Shown here one piece after another: positions 33,970 through 45,671 of a stretch of DNA of 64,000 nucleotides. The notes beneath the pieces were generated by a model that did not search any database, was not told the origin of the DNA, and saw only the letters and a program-made list of their open reading frames with translations. The DNA comes from Sarcophilus harrisii. Taxonomy: Eukaryota > Chordata > Mammalia > Dasyuromorphia > Dasyuridae. Numbering within the stretch: the first letter of the stretch is position 1; each line of letters opens with the position of its first letter. The stretch spans positions 432,303,106 to 432,367,105 of the forward strand of contig NC_045428.1 of NCBI RefSeq assembly GCF_902635505.1, written 5' to 3'. Made by a program: the position numbers and the translations under genes.

Positions 33970-36060
33970 GGCACTGTATATATTATCTAGGCAATAGTCT
34001 CTAATAAGTGAAAAGTCAAATTCATAATTTCACAGAATTCATATCAAAATTTGAAATAATCTCTCATGACAATTCAGTCTTGCTAAGAAATTTTTTTCAA
34101 GCTGTTAGATGTATGTGTATTTCTTCTTCGATTTATTGGAGTATAATCGATTGGTATCTACTATTTAATTTTAAAGACAACATTCTGGGTTTTATATATG
34201 TTAGTCACATGTTTTTTGTTTCATAATCACTATAACTCTTTTTGGCCCAAATTGTTTATTTTGCTATATAATACAAATGTATTAATACTATAAATATTAT
34301 GCCATAAATTAACATCATTTCTATACAGTAGTTTCCTAGAATCTCAATGCAAGAAATTATAAGCATAATACTAACATAAAACAATGCCATGGATTTAAAA
34401 GATAGACATAAAATCTTAATCCAATTAAATAAATCTTTAAATTATCTTACATGAAAAAAATATTTCATTTGCTTACTAATTTTGGGATTCTATACTAGTT
34501 ACATTCAGTAACCAGAATAGAGTAGGTGTCTCTTTTGCTCTTATTCTTATAAAGGTAGCACCAGGAGTTCCTACTCAGTACAAAGATCAATTATGTTATG
34601 AATAATAATTTATCTGCTCTAGTAGTTTACAGTAAATAATTACAGGCACATACCTGTTAAATTGTATTATTAAACATTTGTACTTCTAAGGATTTGGCTA
34701 ATTTTTTTGTTTAGTTTATAGTGACAGAGGGTCAGTTTTGATTAGAGCCTTGCTAAAGGAGTATTTGCACTTGACACTCTTCTTGCCTCTGAGTCTCTAT
34801 CCCTTTTTCCCTTTTTCTCTTCTTATCTCATTTGCTTTTTGAAGATAAAAAATCATCATCAAGAGGAGTTCAGAGAATTGTCTTTACTATCCAGAAGCAT
34901 GGTAGCAGAGAACTATTGTATCATTCTGTAAAGGAATGAGATACTATGTCAGCAGTGCTTGTATTTCCAGAGAGGGGCAAATAGAGAAAAGTCCTTCCAT
35001 GGTCTATTCTTAATACTCTGTATTTGGATGACAGAAAGATCAGGGTAAAGCTGGCATTAAGAAGGAAGAGTCAAGACTAAAGAGGCAGTTAAAGTCAGGG
35101 AAGATGACAGTGACAGTGAGAAACAGAGGAAGGTTGAAGAAAAATTACAGGAGTTACACTAGATGCTAAAGAAGGTGATGGTGGCAAAGGAAATTAACAC
35201 TCATATGATGAAGCTTCATAAGAATGTATTTTTTCTTTTCTTAGTAAGAAAGAATCTTTTTGAAAAATATAATTTGACAAAATGTGTGCACCTCAGGGGG
35301 TACCCAGATAAAACAATAACTCATTTGTTTCAGGAATTGAATCTCTAATTTATGCTTTAGAATTTTCAAAATTTCATGGTTTGAAAGTACCATGTAGTAG
35401 GCACAGCCATTCAAAAATGTAAAAGATTGATCATTTAGATGGACGGTTAAATGAGTATGAATTTAGACCAATCATTCCTGGAATTTTTCCCAATTAGATC
35501 CCATAATGACCACTGACTGTTCAAATGGATATTGAGATTTATGTCAGATGAATGACCAAGGGATAAAGATTGATTACTGACCACTTGAAAAATTATATCA
35601 AGTTTATATCCCTAATAAAAGTTGATCACTGAACATTAAGAAATAGAGATAGATGGATGGATAAATAGATAGATATCTAAAGATTTGTGTCAAATTTACA
35701 TTCACACCAGAAGTTTAGGTAAGGGGTAGGAGATAGATTATTAGATAATATCAAAGGGCAAAAGTAGAAAGTATACAAAATATTAACCTGTCTCTGTGAG
35801 TCGAAATTTAGATCACAAAAATGCTAGATGACAATTTTATCAACCCTCTTCTTTCCCCTTTTTTGGTGATATCCAAATAGATTACATGTTATAAAGCTGC
35901 CAGAGAGGTAGATGTGGGAGAGTATGAACAACAGCAGTCTCATCTAGGGTGCTAAAATTATCACATGATTTCTTATTTTTGTTGACTAGCCAAAGTCAAT
36001 AGATCAACAATGAGACTACTATAGGACATTCATTCAGAGTGGGACAAACTTTGAAGATAA
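33970..36060. other. Unassigned AT-rich intergenic DNA
   Basis: Two kilobases with no gene signal and no repeat I can name. A GATA/GATG-like run occurs at about 35646-35675. Short open frames here lack any supporting motif. Confidence 0.4.
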
Positions 36061-36064
36061 CAGA

Positions 36065-37625
36065 TTAGAGGCAACCCACCTGAACTCTCTCAACATTTTC
36101 CACCAAATAAATTTAAAATAATGTCTCAAATCAAATTTTGGAGGAGCAGTGCCAACAAAAAGATGCCTTAGACATTTTTCCAGTTCAAGATAACTTAGAT
36201 GTCAGCAAGAAAAATTTGTAACATTGGAGTGAAAATTTGTCACAAACACTCCAGCAGCAGTTTCAAAAGCTCTAAGTTCGTAGATGGTAAGGAGATTAAA
36301 CAACTGGTCAGAAAGAAATTATAAGATACCTGCTGCACTGTGTACAAATGTCACTAATTGGCACTCTTGCCCATTTTCTAGTTTGGGGTCATAGTTCTTG
36401 AACAGAGAGGAGCATTTGAGAGTCAGTTACAAGAGGGCAAGGGCCCCAATTGCAGTTCCAAGACAAAGGCAGCACTAGCGCTTATAGTTCTCTCTGATAA
36501 AGACCTGGGTACAAACTAGGAGAACAGTAACCATACCTCTCTCCAAATCACACCACTCTGTAAACACCAAAAACTTGCAAACTCTCAGAACTAGGTCTGA
36601 AAACATCATGAAAAATATTAAAGCGAGACAGTGCCTCCCAATCCAAGCAATGTAAAAAAGGTTAAAACCAAAGCCTCAAAGAAAAATGCTAATTGAACAT
36701 AAGCCCAACAAGAATTGCTGGAAGAGTTCAAGAAAGGAAAAACTGAGAAAAGAAATGAGTGATGTAAAAGAATATCAAAAGAGGCACAAAAAAAAAAGAA
36801 AAGAAATCCTTCAACAGAATTAGTCAGATGGTAAAAGAAGTTTAAAAAAGTATAAAAATCTCACTGAAGAAAATAATTCCTTAAAAATTAGAATTAGGCA
36901 AGTGGAAAATGATGACTCCATGACACATGAGAAAGATCCAGCAATTCCACTAGTAAGTCTGCATCCCAAAGATATCATAAAAAATGCAAAAGGACCCATA
37001 TATACAAAAAAATGTTTATAGCAGCTTTTTTTTTTTTTTTTTTTTGTGAGGGCAAAGAATTGGAAATTATGATGATACTCATTAATTGGGGAATGGCTAA
37101 ACAAATTGTAGCATATGAATGTGTGTAGAATGCTATTGTTCTATAAGAAATGATGAGCAAGTAGATTTCAGAAAAAGCTGAAAAGACTTATGTGAACTGA
37201 GGCTGAGTGAATTAGTAGAACCAGGAGAACATTGAACACCATACCATCCATATTGTAGAGTGATAAGCCAATATAGACTTAGCTCTTTTCAGCAATACAA
37301 GGCAATACAAGTCAAGTTCCAAGACAATTCCAAAACACATGATGGAAAATCCTAGCCAAATCCAGAAAAAGAGTCTGAATGGGGATTGAAGCATTCTATT
37401 TTTGCTTTTCTTTGTTTCTGTTTTTTCTCTTGTTCTAATTCTTCTTTCACAAGGTGAATAATGTGGAAATATATTTAACATGATCGTGCATGTATAATCT
37501 ATATCAGATTGCTTGCTTTCTGAGAAAAAGGAGGGGAGAAAAAGAAAAAATTTGGAACTCAAAATTTATAAAATAAATTTATAAAAAATTTTAAAAATAA
37601 CTATATATAATTGGAAAAAAATAAA
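36065..37625 (+). mobile_element. LINE-1 copy joining its 5' region to its 3' end (internal deletion)
   Basis: 36065-36930 matches the marsupial LINE-1 5' UTR/ORF1 region as I remember it: GAGGCAACCCACCTGAACTC, TCCAGCAGCAGTTTC, CAACTGGTCAGAAAGAAATT, and the Lys/Glu-coding ORF1-like part ATTCCTTAAAAATTAGAATTAGG. Near 36935 it jumps to the 3' part: GATCCAGCAATTCCAC, AATTGGGGAATGGCTAAAC, AAGAAATGATGAGCAAG and ACCAGGAGAACATTG, ending GTGGAAATATATTTAAC and an A-rich tail. Most of ORF2 is missing. A T run (about 37026-37046) has expanded inside. All frames are broken. Confidence 0.65.
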
Positions 37626-37727
37626 ATATTAGTAAGTGTGAAAAAGAAAAAAAGAAAGAGGAATACATTGGGAGAGAAGGGAAGGAAGAGATTAGAATGG
37701 GGAAATTTTCACATAAAAGAGGTGTGC

Positions 37728-37830
37728 AACAGTGGATAGAGCACCAGCCCCAAAGTCAGGAGGACCTGAGTTCAAATGTTCCCTCAGATACTTAACACTT
37801 CCTGCTGTGTTGCCTCAGCAAAAATAATAA
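37728..37830 (+). repeat. CORE-SINE head, sense
   Basis: CAACAGTGGATAGAGCACC, CAGGAGGACCTGAGTTCAAA and ACTTAACACTTCCTGCTGTG match the tRNA-like head and start of the marsupial CORE-SINE. It ends in an AAT/A-rich tail, into which the next LINE-1 inserted. Confidence 0.8.
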
Positions 37831-37852
37831 CAAAATAAAAAAGAGATGTTCA

Positions 37853-38014
37853 CAAGAGGTTTGGCAATTGTTAATGCTGTAAAGTTACCCATGCATATAA
37901 CCTGTAAATAAAAGGCTATTAAATTAAAAAAAAAAAAAGAATATATTCTCTTTGCTATAATATAGAAGTTAGGGGAAACTTGGGTTCAGAAATAAATTGT
38001 TTTCTATAAAAAAA
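37853..38014 (+). mobile_element. LINE-1 3' end with 3' transduced flank
   Basis: The first about 73 bp (CAAGAGGTTTGGCAATTG ... AAATAAAAGGCTATTAAATT) equal the reverse complement of the LINE-1 end at 22244, with one difference. A first poly(A) (about 37926-37938) is followed by about 70 bp of unique DNA with its own AATAAA and a second poly(A). TSD: AAAAAAGAGATGTTCA at 37837-37852 and 38015-38030. The two-tail structure inside one TSD pair is the signature of LINE-1 read-through and 3' transduction. Confidence 0.8.
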
Positions 38015-38039
38015 AAAAAAGAGATGTTCAAGAAAGAGC

Positions 38040-38680
38040 TTTTTACAGTGAAAGGAAAATGGGGGTGGTAAATGTGAGCAATGCTTGAATCTCATTCTCA
38101 TTGGAATTGATTCAAAGAGGGAAGAATATACATATATGCCACTGTATATAGGAATGTAATTTACCCAATAGAGAAATAAGAAAAGAAGGGTACAAGAAAA
38201 AGGGGGGGGTGTAATAAAAGGGAGAACAGAATAAAAAAGACAATAATTACAAGAAAAATGAACTTTTGAGAAGGGATAGGATAAAAACAGAAAGAAGGCG
38301 AAGAAAATGGGATGTACAGAAATATAAAGTTAGTAAGCATAACTATGAAAGTTAATGAAAGTGGGTAGCATAGTGTTTTAGAAACCAGAATTCAACAATA
38401 TGATTTTTGTAAGAGACAAACAATGCAGTTAGACAGAGCTTAAAAAAAAAAAAAAAAAAAGGTTCGTAGAAGAATCTAGTTTATTTTGGAAAAACTAAAA
38501 AAAAAAAAAAAAAAGTCAGGATGATAATCATGATCTTAGAAAAAGAAAAAAAAATAAGCCTAACTAAAAGTGATAATCAGGGAAACTACATAGAGAATAA
38601 AATATCAAAAAAATTTCTAGCAAATTTCTCTGATAAAAACTTAACTTCTCAAATATGTAATGAAAAGAAATAAATCACTT
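38040..38680. other. A-rich unassigned DNA
   Basis: Several A runs (about 38442-38460 and 38499-38515) and purine-rich DNA, possibly tails or ORF1-like remains of LINE-1. Not assignable. Confidence 0.4.
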
Positions 38681-38689
38681 ACAAAAATG

Positions 38690-39560
38690 AGAGCCATCTT
38701 CCAATTGATAGAGGATAAAGACAGGAGATTTTCAGAAGAGGAAATCAAAGCTATCTATAGTAATACAAAAATGCCCTCAATCACTATCTATTAGAGAAAG
38801 GCAAATTAAAACAATTTTGAAGTATCTTCTCATACCTCTTAGAAGTGACAAATGCTGGAGAAGATAACAGGAAAATAGATACACTAATGAACTATTGATG
38901 TCCAATCATTCTAAAGAACAATTTGGAAGTAGGCTCAAAGGGCCATACCCTTTAATCCAGCAATACTTCTACTAGGTCTGTATTCCAAATAGATCAAAGA
39001 AAAGGAAAAAGGACCTAATTATACAAAAATATTTATAGCAGCTCTTTTTGTGGTGGCTAAGAATTGGAAATTGAGGGGATGCTCATCAGTTGGGGAATGG
39101 CTGAACAAGTTGTAGCATGTGATTGTAATGTAGTACTATTGTGCTATGACAAATAACAAAAAGAGTGGTTTCTGAAAAACATGACAAGATTTATATGAAC
39201 TGATGCAAAGTGAAGTAAGAAGGAACAGGAGATCATTATGTACAGTAATGGCAATGTTGTAATGATCAATTGTAAGAAACTCGGTTACTCTGATCAACAC
39301 AATAATCCAAGACAATTCCAGAGAATTTATGATCAAAAAATGCTGTCCACCTCCAGGGAAAAAATTAATGAACTCTGAGTGTAAATTGAAGTATAATTTT
39401 CTCACTTCCTTTTTCTTGCTTTAAAAAATATGGCTGATATGGAAATATATTTTGCATAATTTCACATATATAATTGATATCATATTGCTTGTATCTGTTG
39501 GGAGAGGGAATAGGAGACAGGGTAAGAATTTGGAAGTTAAAATTTAAAAAAAAAGTTACA
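38690..39560 (+). mobile_element. LINE-1-type ORF2 end plus 3' UTR, 5'-truncated
   Basis: Follows the order of a mammalian LINE-1 ORF2 C-terminal region: TATTAGAGAAAGGCAAATTAA, AAATGCTGGAGAAGATAAC, CAGCAATACTTCTACTAGGTC, GTATTCCAAATAG, TTTATAGCAGCTCTTTTTG, TTGGGGAATGGCTGAACAAG, then the non-coding end GGCTGATATGGAAATATATTTTG and an A-rich tail. Frames are broken throughout. Confidence 0.7.
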
Positions 39561-39795
39561 TATAAATAATTATTTTTAAGGAGAGACAAACTCTACCAGC
39601 AAATGGATCAGAATGTGTGTCTCTTTCAAATTATATATGTATATGTATATATACATAAATATATGCCATTTCTTAGATAACACAAAAAAGATGGTTGTTA
39701 CAAAACAGCTAGTTACATAGAAAATTGTTCTTGTTAAAAGAAAATGCATATTACTTAATTCAACAGATAAAGATAGATTGTGTGCTTGTTAAAAC

Positions 39796-40260
39796 TGTAG
39801 AGGGCCACAGATATTGGGGAAACTCTGGGTGAGGTAAAAGACCCTTCAGCTCAGAGGGAACCTGCTAACAATGTCTGGTTCGGCTTCCCATCTCCCCTAA
39901 GGGCTCTCGTCCTTCCTGAGAAGTCAGGGAGGGCGTGACCACCTGTGTTGTGATTGAAGCAGAGTGATACCAGTGGAAGAGTGATAGCAGGTGCAAACAG
40001 CAAGTTGTTTATGTGGTCCCACGTGTGCAGTATATATTTAGCGCATGTGCAGTGTTGCTTTGATTATATAATGGTATGAGGGTATATAAGGGTGAAAGAA
40101 TTTGGAATAAATGGACTCCATATTTTGACCATCCTCAGGAGTCTTGCCTCATTACTCCACTAAAACAGTATGTTTTTTCACCCCCGGCATGGGGGCTCTA
40201 AAAAGCACAGTACATTTTGTCACCCAACTTGGAGAGCTCTAGACAGCAGAACACAACAAA
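39796..40260 (+). mobile_element. Solo LTR plus leader of an ERV class II-like (Lys-tRNA primed) element
   Basis: Begins TGTAGAGGGCCACAGA, has promoter-like GTATATAAGGGTG (about 40081), GAATAAATGGACTCC as poly(A)-type signal, and ends near 40172. The leader just after it contains CACCCCCGGCATGGGGGC and, about 47 bp on, CACCCAACTTGGAGAGC. Both resemble the Lys-tRNA primer-binding site region of betaretrovirus-like ERVs. No viral genes follow. A broken remnant that kept one LTR and a short leader; moderately young by its readable signals. Confidence 0.65.
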
Positions 40261-40269
40261 AACACAGCT

Positions 40270-41390
40270 ATTTACATGAGTTAAAAGAGGATATACATTA
40301 CTTGAGACATGAGACAAAGGAGTGGAAAATCCTTAGAACAATTTTTTAAAAAATTTTTAAATCCTGTAGAGAATCAACTGTTATAAATCTATGCTGCAAT
40401 AAGTGCTGGAGTCATATTTAGTAAATGATAGATTAAAACAAAATGGAGTTGTTTATATCAACTCTTAATCCACTCTTAATAATAGAAAGATATGGATATG
40501 AGTCACATAAGATGAGAAGGTCTTGGTAAGAAATTCCTATATTTATGAAATCATGGGTCTATCAAAGTGTCATTTATAAAATCCTCTTAATGCCTTTGAC
40601 TGCAGAGAAGTATAATTGTATAAAAATTGAGCAGAAAGTTCTTAAAAATTGTTGATGTCATTATTTCTATTAAATTTTACATGTGAATAAAATACAATCT
40701 CTAATTCTATTCTTAGGCTCAGTTGCCAGTAAATTTAAAAACAAAATACTTTATTACTTTCCCTATCTCCAGGATGTGAATTCAGAATAGAGAGAAAGGA
40801 GAAATGAAGAAAAGTGAGATAAAAAGAAAGATTAATTTATCTAAGCTGATACTCTTTTCATGAGTATTAAAGGCTGATACCTTATCCTGGAATGAGGCAA
40901 AGAATGTAGTTCAGCCAAGAGTGGGATGAGGAAGCTGGACAAACTTCTCACCTTTCTTGAGCAACATATTTTCATCATGTTTTGTTTTGTTTTGTATCCC
41001 CAAATTTTTTTATTTTACAAATTTGTAAATTTTATTTTAAACTTAAATATAAAATAAGAAAAAAAACATTGCCATGTATATAGTAGAACATAAGAGAGGA
41101 TTCAATATAAAACAATAAATTTCTATCTCAAGAAAGACTGTATAAAAAATACTACACATTGTTTTCAAAGCTGCCCAGCTTTCCTTTGGCTCCTTGTAAG
41201 TTTTTTGTTCTCTGCTGTATACTTTTTATTTTATTTTCCCCCTTCTCTTCCCTCCACTAAGCCCTAAAAAAGGCTACATATATATATGGTCTTACACAGA
41301 TATTAGTGCATATAGCTTTGTTAGCGTGAAGTGTTTTAAATGCTCTTAACTTCAGATAGTTATATTAAAAAATAGGTATAGGACTACAGC
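40270..41390. other. Mostly unassigned DNA; unnamed repeat copy 2 at 41040-41240
   Basis: Only 41040-41240 is recognisable, as the partner of 26215-26400 (AACATAAGAGAGGATTCAA, AACAATAAATTTCTATC). The rest shows no gene or named repeat. Confidence 0.45.
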
Positions 41391-41394
41391 CCAA

Positions 41395-41475
41395 ATCATA
41401 CAAATGTAGTCAGAAGAGAACTGGTTTTGGAGTTAGAAGAGTTCTTCATTCAAATTCCACCTCTGATCCTTACTA
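41395..41475 (+). repeat. CORE-SINE, 5' half (split by an LTR)
   Basis: GAACTGGTTTTGGAGTTAGA, TTCATTCAAATTCCACCTC and TGATCCTTACTA. The copy resumes at 42158 with ACTAGCTGTGTGATTTAG, so the joined text CCTTACTA-GCTGTGTGA restores the family consensus. Confidence 0.8.
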
Positions 41476-42157
41476 TATAATAAAGTCCTGAATGTTGTAT
41501 TGGACAGAGAGAAACTAAAGAATTGATCTCTGAGTAAGCAGGGTGAAGGGATTGATAGAGATCAGTTTAGCTCCGTGGTTCCACCCTCTGTAGAGTTCTC
41601 CAGCAGTCCCTCCTTGCCACACCCTGTCAGAAATCCCAGTTATGTCCCTATATAAATTTTCCCCATAAAATCTACTTAATCACCATCCCATGGCTGCTGC
41701 CTTCCTTAGGGTTAGCCATCACCACACTTTGCCTTCTGATGTCTTTCCCTTTACCCTTCCCCTAAGCCACTTGGTGTTTCTCCTAATCCTACTAGACTTC
41801 TCAAAGTCCTTTCTCCTCCTTACAGCTAGCTAACTCTTTTAGGGCGCTAAGTCCCTTCCAGGATTTAGCCTGCCAGTTAAGAACATGCCCCAACCTCATG
41901 GGGGGGGCTCCCTTTCTCCTGGGTATGTGTGAGTTTCACTGAGGAACTTGTCTTTCATATGCTCTCCCACTCTATATCATTTCTGGTGTCTATTGTATCC
42001 CTTCATTTTGTCTGTAACCTCTTCCCTAAATAAATCTACCTTTTGCCAAAGAGAATGACCATTGTGAATTTTTCACATGACTGAACTCCAACTTTTGGTG
42101 CCTACCATCACCTGAAGTCTACATCACTCACATCATTTTGGTGCAGAACTCCACATC
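41476..42157 (+). mobile_element. Solo LTR, GGTCCTGA family, copy B, inserted in a SINE
   Basis: About 0.68 kb. Shares with the next copy AGCCTGCCAGTTAAG, TAAATAAATCTACCTTTTGCC, CACATGACTGAACTCCAA and a closing ATTTTGGTGCAGAACTCCAC. Flanked by ACTA target-site duplications (41472-41475 and 42158-42161) inside one SINE. Solo LTR, no viral genes. Confidence 0.8.
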
Positions 42158-42335
42158 ACTAGCTGTGTGATTTAGAGTGAATCAGTCTCTGAATCTTATT
42201 TGTAAAATGGACATAATATTACCTGTAATACCTATTTTAGAGGGAGGTTTTAAAAATCAAATGAGATGTTTATAAAGTGCTTTGCACTCCTTAAAGCAAT
42301 TTATTAATGGTAATTGCTGTTTTTAATTTTAAACA
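42158..42335 (+). repeat. CORE-SINE, 3' half
   Basis: Continues the split SINE: GCTGTGTGATTTAGAGTGAATC, CTTATTTGTAAAATGGACAT, TAAAGTGCTTTGCACTCCTTAAAGC and a TTATTAATGGTAATTGC end. Confidence 0.8.
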
Positions 42336-42422
42336 AATTCTGTTTTATCTACTGTTTTGAATTATTCATATCTCCTTTACCCATCTAATGTATATCTAAT
42401 CAAGTTGCCCATTTCATTTTTA

Positions 42423-43165
42423 CTAATGGAGGTCCTGAGTAACTAGGTGGGATTGACACAAAAAGCCTGAAATACTGGTAAAATTACTTCTTGAGTCAAG
42501 CAAGGAAGGGCACTGATGGGAATCAGTTCAGTCTTAAACAGTCCCACCTTCTGTGGAGGTCCTAGGTAACCCCACTGTGCTATGTTCAGTAAAGAAAGAG
42601 TTATGTTAAACCCCTGAGGTTAAATTTCCCCTATAAATCTGTCCATGGCTCACATCAGCTTTACTGAATCCCTTTTGTGGTTATAGCCCTCCAAGACACT
42701 CTGCCTCTTAGTGACTTTCCCCTTACCCCTCCTCATGCCACGTGGTGTCTCTTCTCTCGTTCCACATGCCTTGTGGTGTCTTTTTTCCTTCTTATAACTA
42801 ACTTTTTTAGGTTGCTAAACTCCTCTATAGATTTAGCCTGTCAATTAAGGGCATATTCCCATCTCACAGAGTACATCCTTTCTCCTGATTAATTTTGAGT
42901 TCTATAAGGGCACTTGTCTTTTCCATCATTAATTGTTAAAATCCCATTCATTGTTAACTGTTGCTCTCTCAACTCTCATATTTACTACTCCTGATGCCTA
43001 TTGTATCTCTTTGTTTTATTTGTAATCTCTTCTAAATAAACCTACCTTTTTGGCAAAGAGAAGTCATTTTGAATTCTTCATATGACTGAACTCCAATATT
43101 TGATACCTATATCAATCTCATCATTTGGTGCTAAACCCCAAATATATCATTTGGAACTATATTAA
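42423..43165 (+). mobile_element. Solo LTR, GGTCCTGA family, copy C
   Basis: GGAGGTCCTGAGTAACTAGG, TAGCCTGTCAATTAAGGGC, TAAATAAACCTACCTTTTTGGC and TATGACTGAACTCCAATATT follow the same order as copy B. Because copy B is flanked by its own SINE halves, copies B and C are separate insertions, not the two ends of one provirus. Old and diverged. Confidence 0.75.
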
Positions 43166-43560
43166 TACATAATTCAGTCATTCCTCAAATGATGAGTACT
43201 CACTTTGTTTCCAGGTTTTCCACTACAAAATAAAAAGTTTTTTGCTATGAATATTTTGGTCATTATGGAATCTTCCTTTACTTGACCTCCTCAGGTAAGA
43301 CAGCAGATGTGTCGCGACAAAACCTATAAATTACTAAGCCAATTTTCTTGACAAATTCCAAATTGTTTTCTAAAATAGTTGGACCAGTTAACATCTCCAC
43401 ATGTGTCCAGCTTTATACATCTTTTTCAGCGCTAGTTATATTTTTCATCATCTTTGTAAATTTGACAATTGGAGAGTGAGAACTCAAGAATTATTTTGAT
43501 TTATATCTCTCTTATTGTTAGAGATATGGGGAAGTACCTACGTTCAGTCTTAGCAGATAA
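43165..43560 (-). mobile_element. LINE-1 ORF2 fragment, antisense
   Basis: GAATATTTTGGTCATTATGG, CTTGACAAATTCCAAATTG, GTTTTCTAAAATAGTTGGACCAG and AACATCTCCACATGTGTCC match the antisense of the LINE-1 ORF2 C-terminal region (compare sense phrases at 38880-38940). Confidence 0.65.
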
Positions 43561-43639
43561 ATACAGGTAGTCTTATTATTCACATAATATTTAAGCAAAC
43601 AGTATACAGAGAAGGTTTGCAAACAAAACAATAACAGCA

Positions 43640-44150
43640 AGCATTTTTTTACCCCCTATGTGCCAGGAACTGTACTAAGGATGGGGGTACCAAAAAAAGG
43701 CAGAATTCCAACATATTTTTACCTTTGTGTATAACCAGGATATAGCAAAATCTGAAATGCTGGATGAAGTTCTGGCTGCTGACTCCCCAACACAAATAAA
43801 GACATTAGGAAAGTTGGAAACATTCTCTCAAAAAGGTCTAAAATGAACAAAATAAAAGGATGGGATTTTTTTTTTTTTTTAGTAGATTACAATTGAGGGA
43901 AGAATTTCTGGGCAGTAAATGGTTAACAGAATAGCATTAGTGTCAGGAAGAAATTTATAGGATCATATGATCTAGGCTTGAAAGCATTTAATACAACTCC
44001 CTCATTTTATGGATGAGAAAATTAAGTTTTATACAGGCTAAATGATTTATCCAAGGCCACACAAATTAGACTCAAAGCCAAAATTTTGATTCTGGATTTT
44101 CTGACTTCAAATTTAATGCTTTTTGACTACACCATTTTGTACCTCTAATT
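43640..44150. repeat. SINE fragments and poly(T)
   Basis: 43640-43700 carries CCCCTATGTGCCAGGAACTG. 43970-44150 is MIR-like antisense (CATTTTATGGATGAGAAAATTAAG, TCCAAGGCCACACAAATTAG). A T run is at about 43867-43880. Confidence 0.6.
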
Positions 44151-44339
44151 AATAATATATTCAGTATAAATACATTGCCCTCTTTTTTTTTCACAATTTG
44201 ATTTTTTTTCAATTGATAAGTATTCATTTTCTTTCCCTATCTGCCCCCATTTTAAAAAGAGAAAGAAAACCTTTTATAGTAATGTGCATGGTTAAGTAAA
44301 ACCAATTCTTACGTTAGCCATTTCCTCAAAATGTATGTA

Positions 44340-45005
44340 TCATTTTGCGTCAGTCTAGGGTTTTGAGAAGAACCCACTGACCTACTTGGCCCTATCCTGT
44401 ATCCATCATCCCATGACAGAAGCCAGCTCAGTCCAGCATTGAGCCAGTGACTGAGTAACCTTTCTGGCTCATCTAAGAAATAGCTATGCCTAACAATTAA
44501 TCCATCTGCCTAGTCTAGACTGAAGTCAAGCAATCTGCTTGATAAACTCCCGAAGAACTACCCATTCATTAGAGAAACCATGCCTGGGGAAGAGCCAGAC
44601 CGGGAGAACCATTTACCCATAACTGATGTCACACCCTGCAGTGAACTTTATAAGGACCTCTAGAGAAAAAAAAAAAAAGGATATTGAAGCTCTCAAGTTC
44701 TAGAGTTGTGAGTTGCCTGGCAATGTATATCCATATACATGTCTCACTGTACCTCATTTCCTTTTGTACCCTCTCATTACCTCCTCTCATCGATTACTTA
44801 ATGGGTTTTTGTAGGAGAAGGTGTCCTGGTTTTACCTGGTAATCATGGATTATCCTTGCTAAGCCATGTAGTAAATGCCTTTACCAAAGAATTGAGTGTA
44901 CTTGCTGATTGTTAAGAGAAATACACCAGTGGGAGCTCATAAACTAGTGTTAGGAGGATAGCCACCCACAGGTGAATCCTGAACCACGACCCTGAGACCT
45001 AGCCT
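44340..45005 (+). mobile_element. LTR-like fossil, unassigned ERV family
   Basis: Moderate GC, with GAACTTTATAAGGACC (about 44644) as a TATA-like signal and a run ending CTATAGCGCCAGTGC followed by AAGTTGGGGGAGG, which looks like a primer-binding-site region. No partner copy or viral gene is seen in the window. Boundaries are estimates. Confidence 0.45.
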
Positions 45006-45149
45006 GCTATAGCGCCAGTGCAAGTTGGGGGAGGTTTAGAGAGTAGGACAGGATAACATATTCACTTATTGGAATCCTCAGTGAAGGTTTGACAAGGGAA
45101 TGGAGGTCTTTCACAAACAATATTTGTCTATAGCAGACCATAATCTGTT

Positions 45150-45365
45150 TGTGACACAGTGCCTAGTCTATGTTCAAATTCAGCCTCACACATTTACAAG
45201 TGGTATTACCCCGAATGATCACTTAAACTTCTTTTTGCCTCAGTTTACTCAACTGTTAAGTAGCACCTACCTGACAGAATTGTGAGGATCAAAATGAGAT
45301 TAATAATTGTAAAGCACTTAGCTCCTTGCACATAGTAAGTGCTACATAAATATCATTTATTTTTT
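45150..45365 (+). repeat. CORE-SINE body and 3' half
   Basis: TTCAAATTCAGCCTCACACA, CCTCAGTTTACTCAACTGTTAAG, GTGAGGATCAAAATGAGATTAA and TAGTAAGTGCTACATAAATA are in family order. Confidence 0.75.
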
Positions 45366-45671
45366 ACAGTTATTATTATTATTGCAATCACACAGTTGAC
45401 CAAGGTGTCAATATTTCTTGATTATTTCTTTTTTAAAAAAATGGATTCTATAATAATATTTACTTGCATTTGAAGTAATGCCATCTCAATGACAAAATGC
45501 CATCTCAAAGGCTTTCTTCTAATAAGTTGCTTCATTATGTTTTTAGAATCATGAAAGATTCCTTAAAAGTTCTAACAGAAATAACTTTTCTCAATGACTA
45601 CTTATATTTTATGTTTGTCACCATTTTTATAAGTTTTGCAAAGTTTTAAAGCTTTTGTGTATTTTCATATA

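Noticed and set aside
41476-43165. Paired LTRs as a single small provirus
   Set aside because: The left LTR has its own target duplication inside a SINE whose other half lies between the two LTRs, so they are separate insertions.
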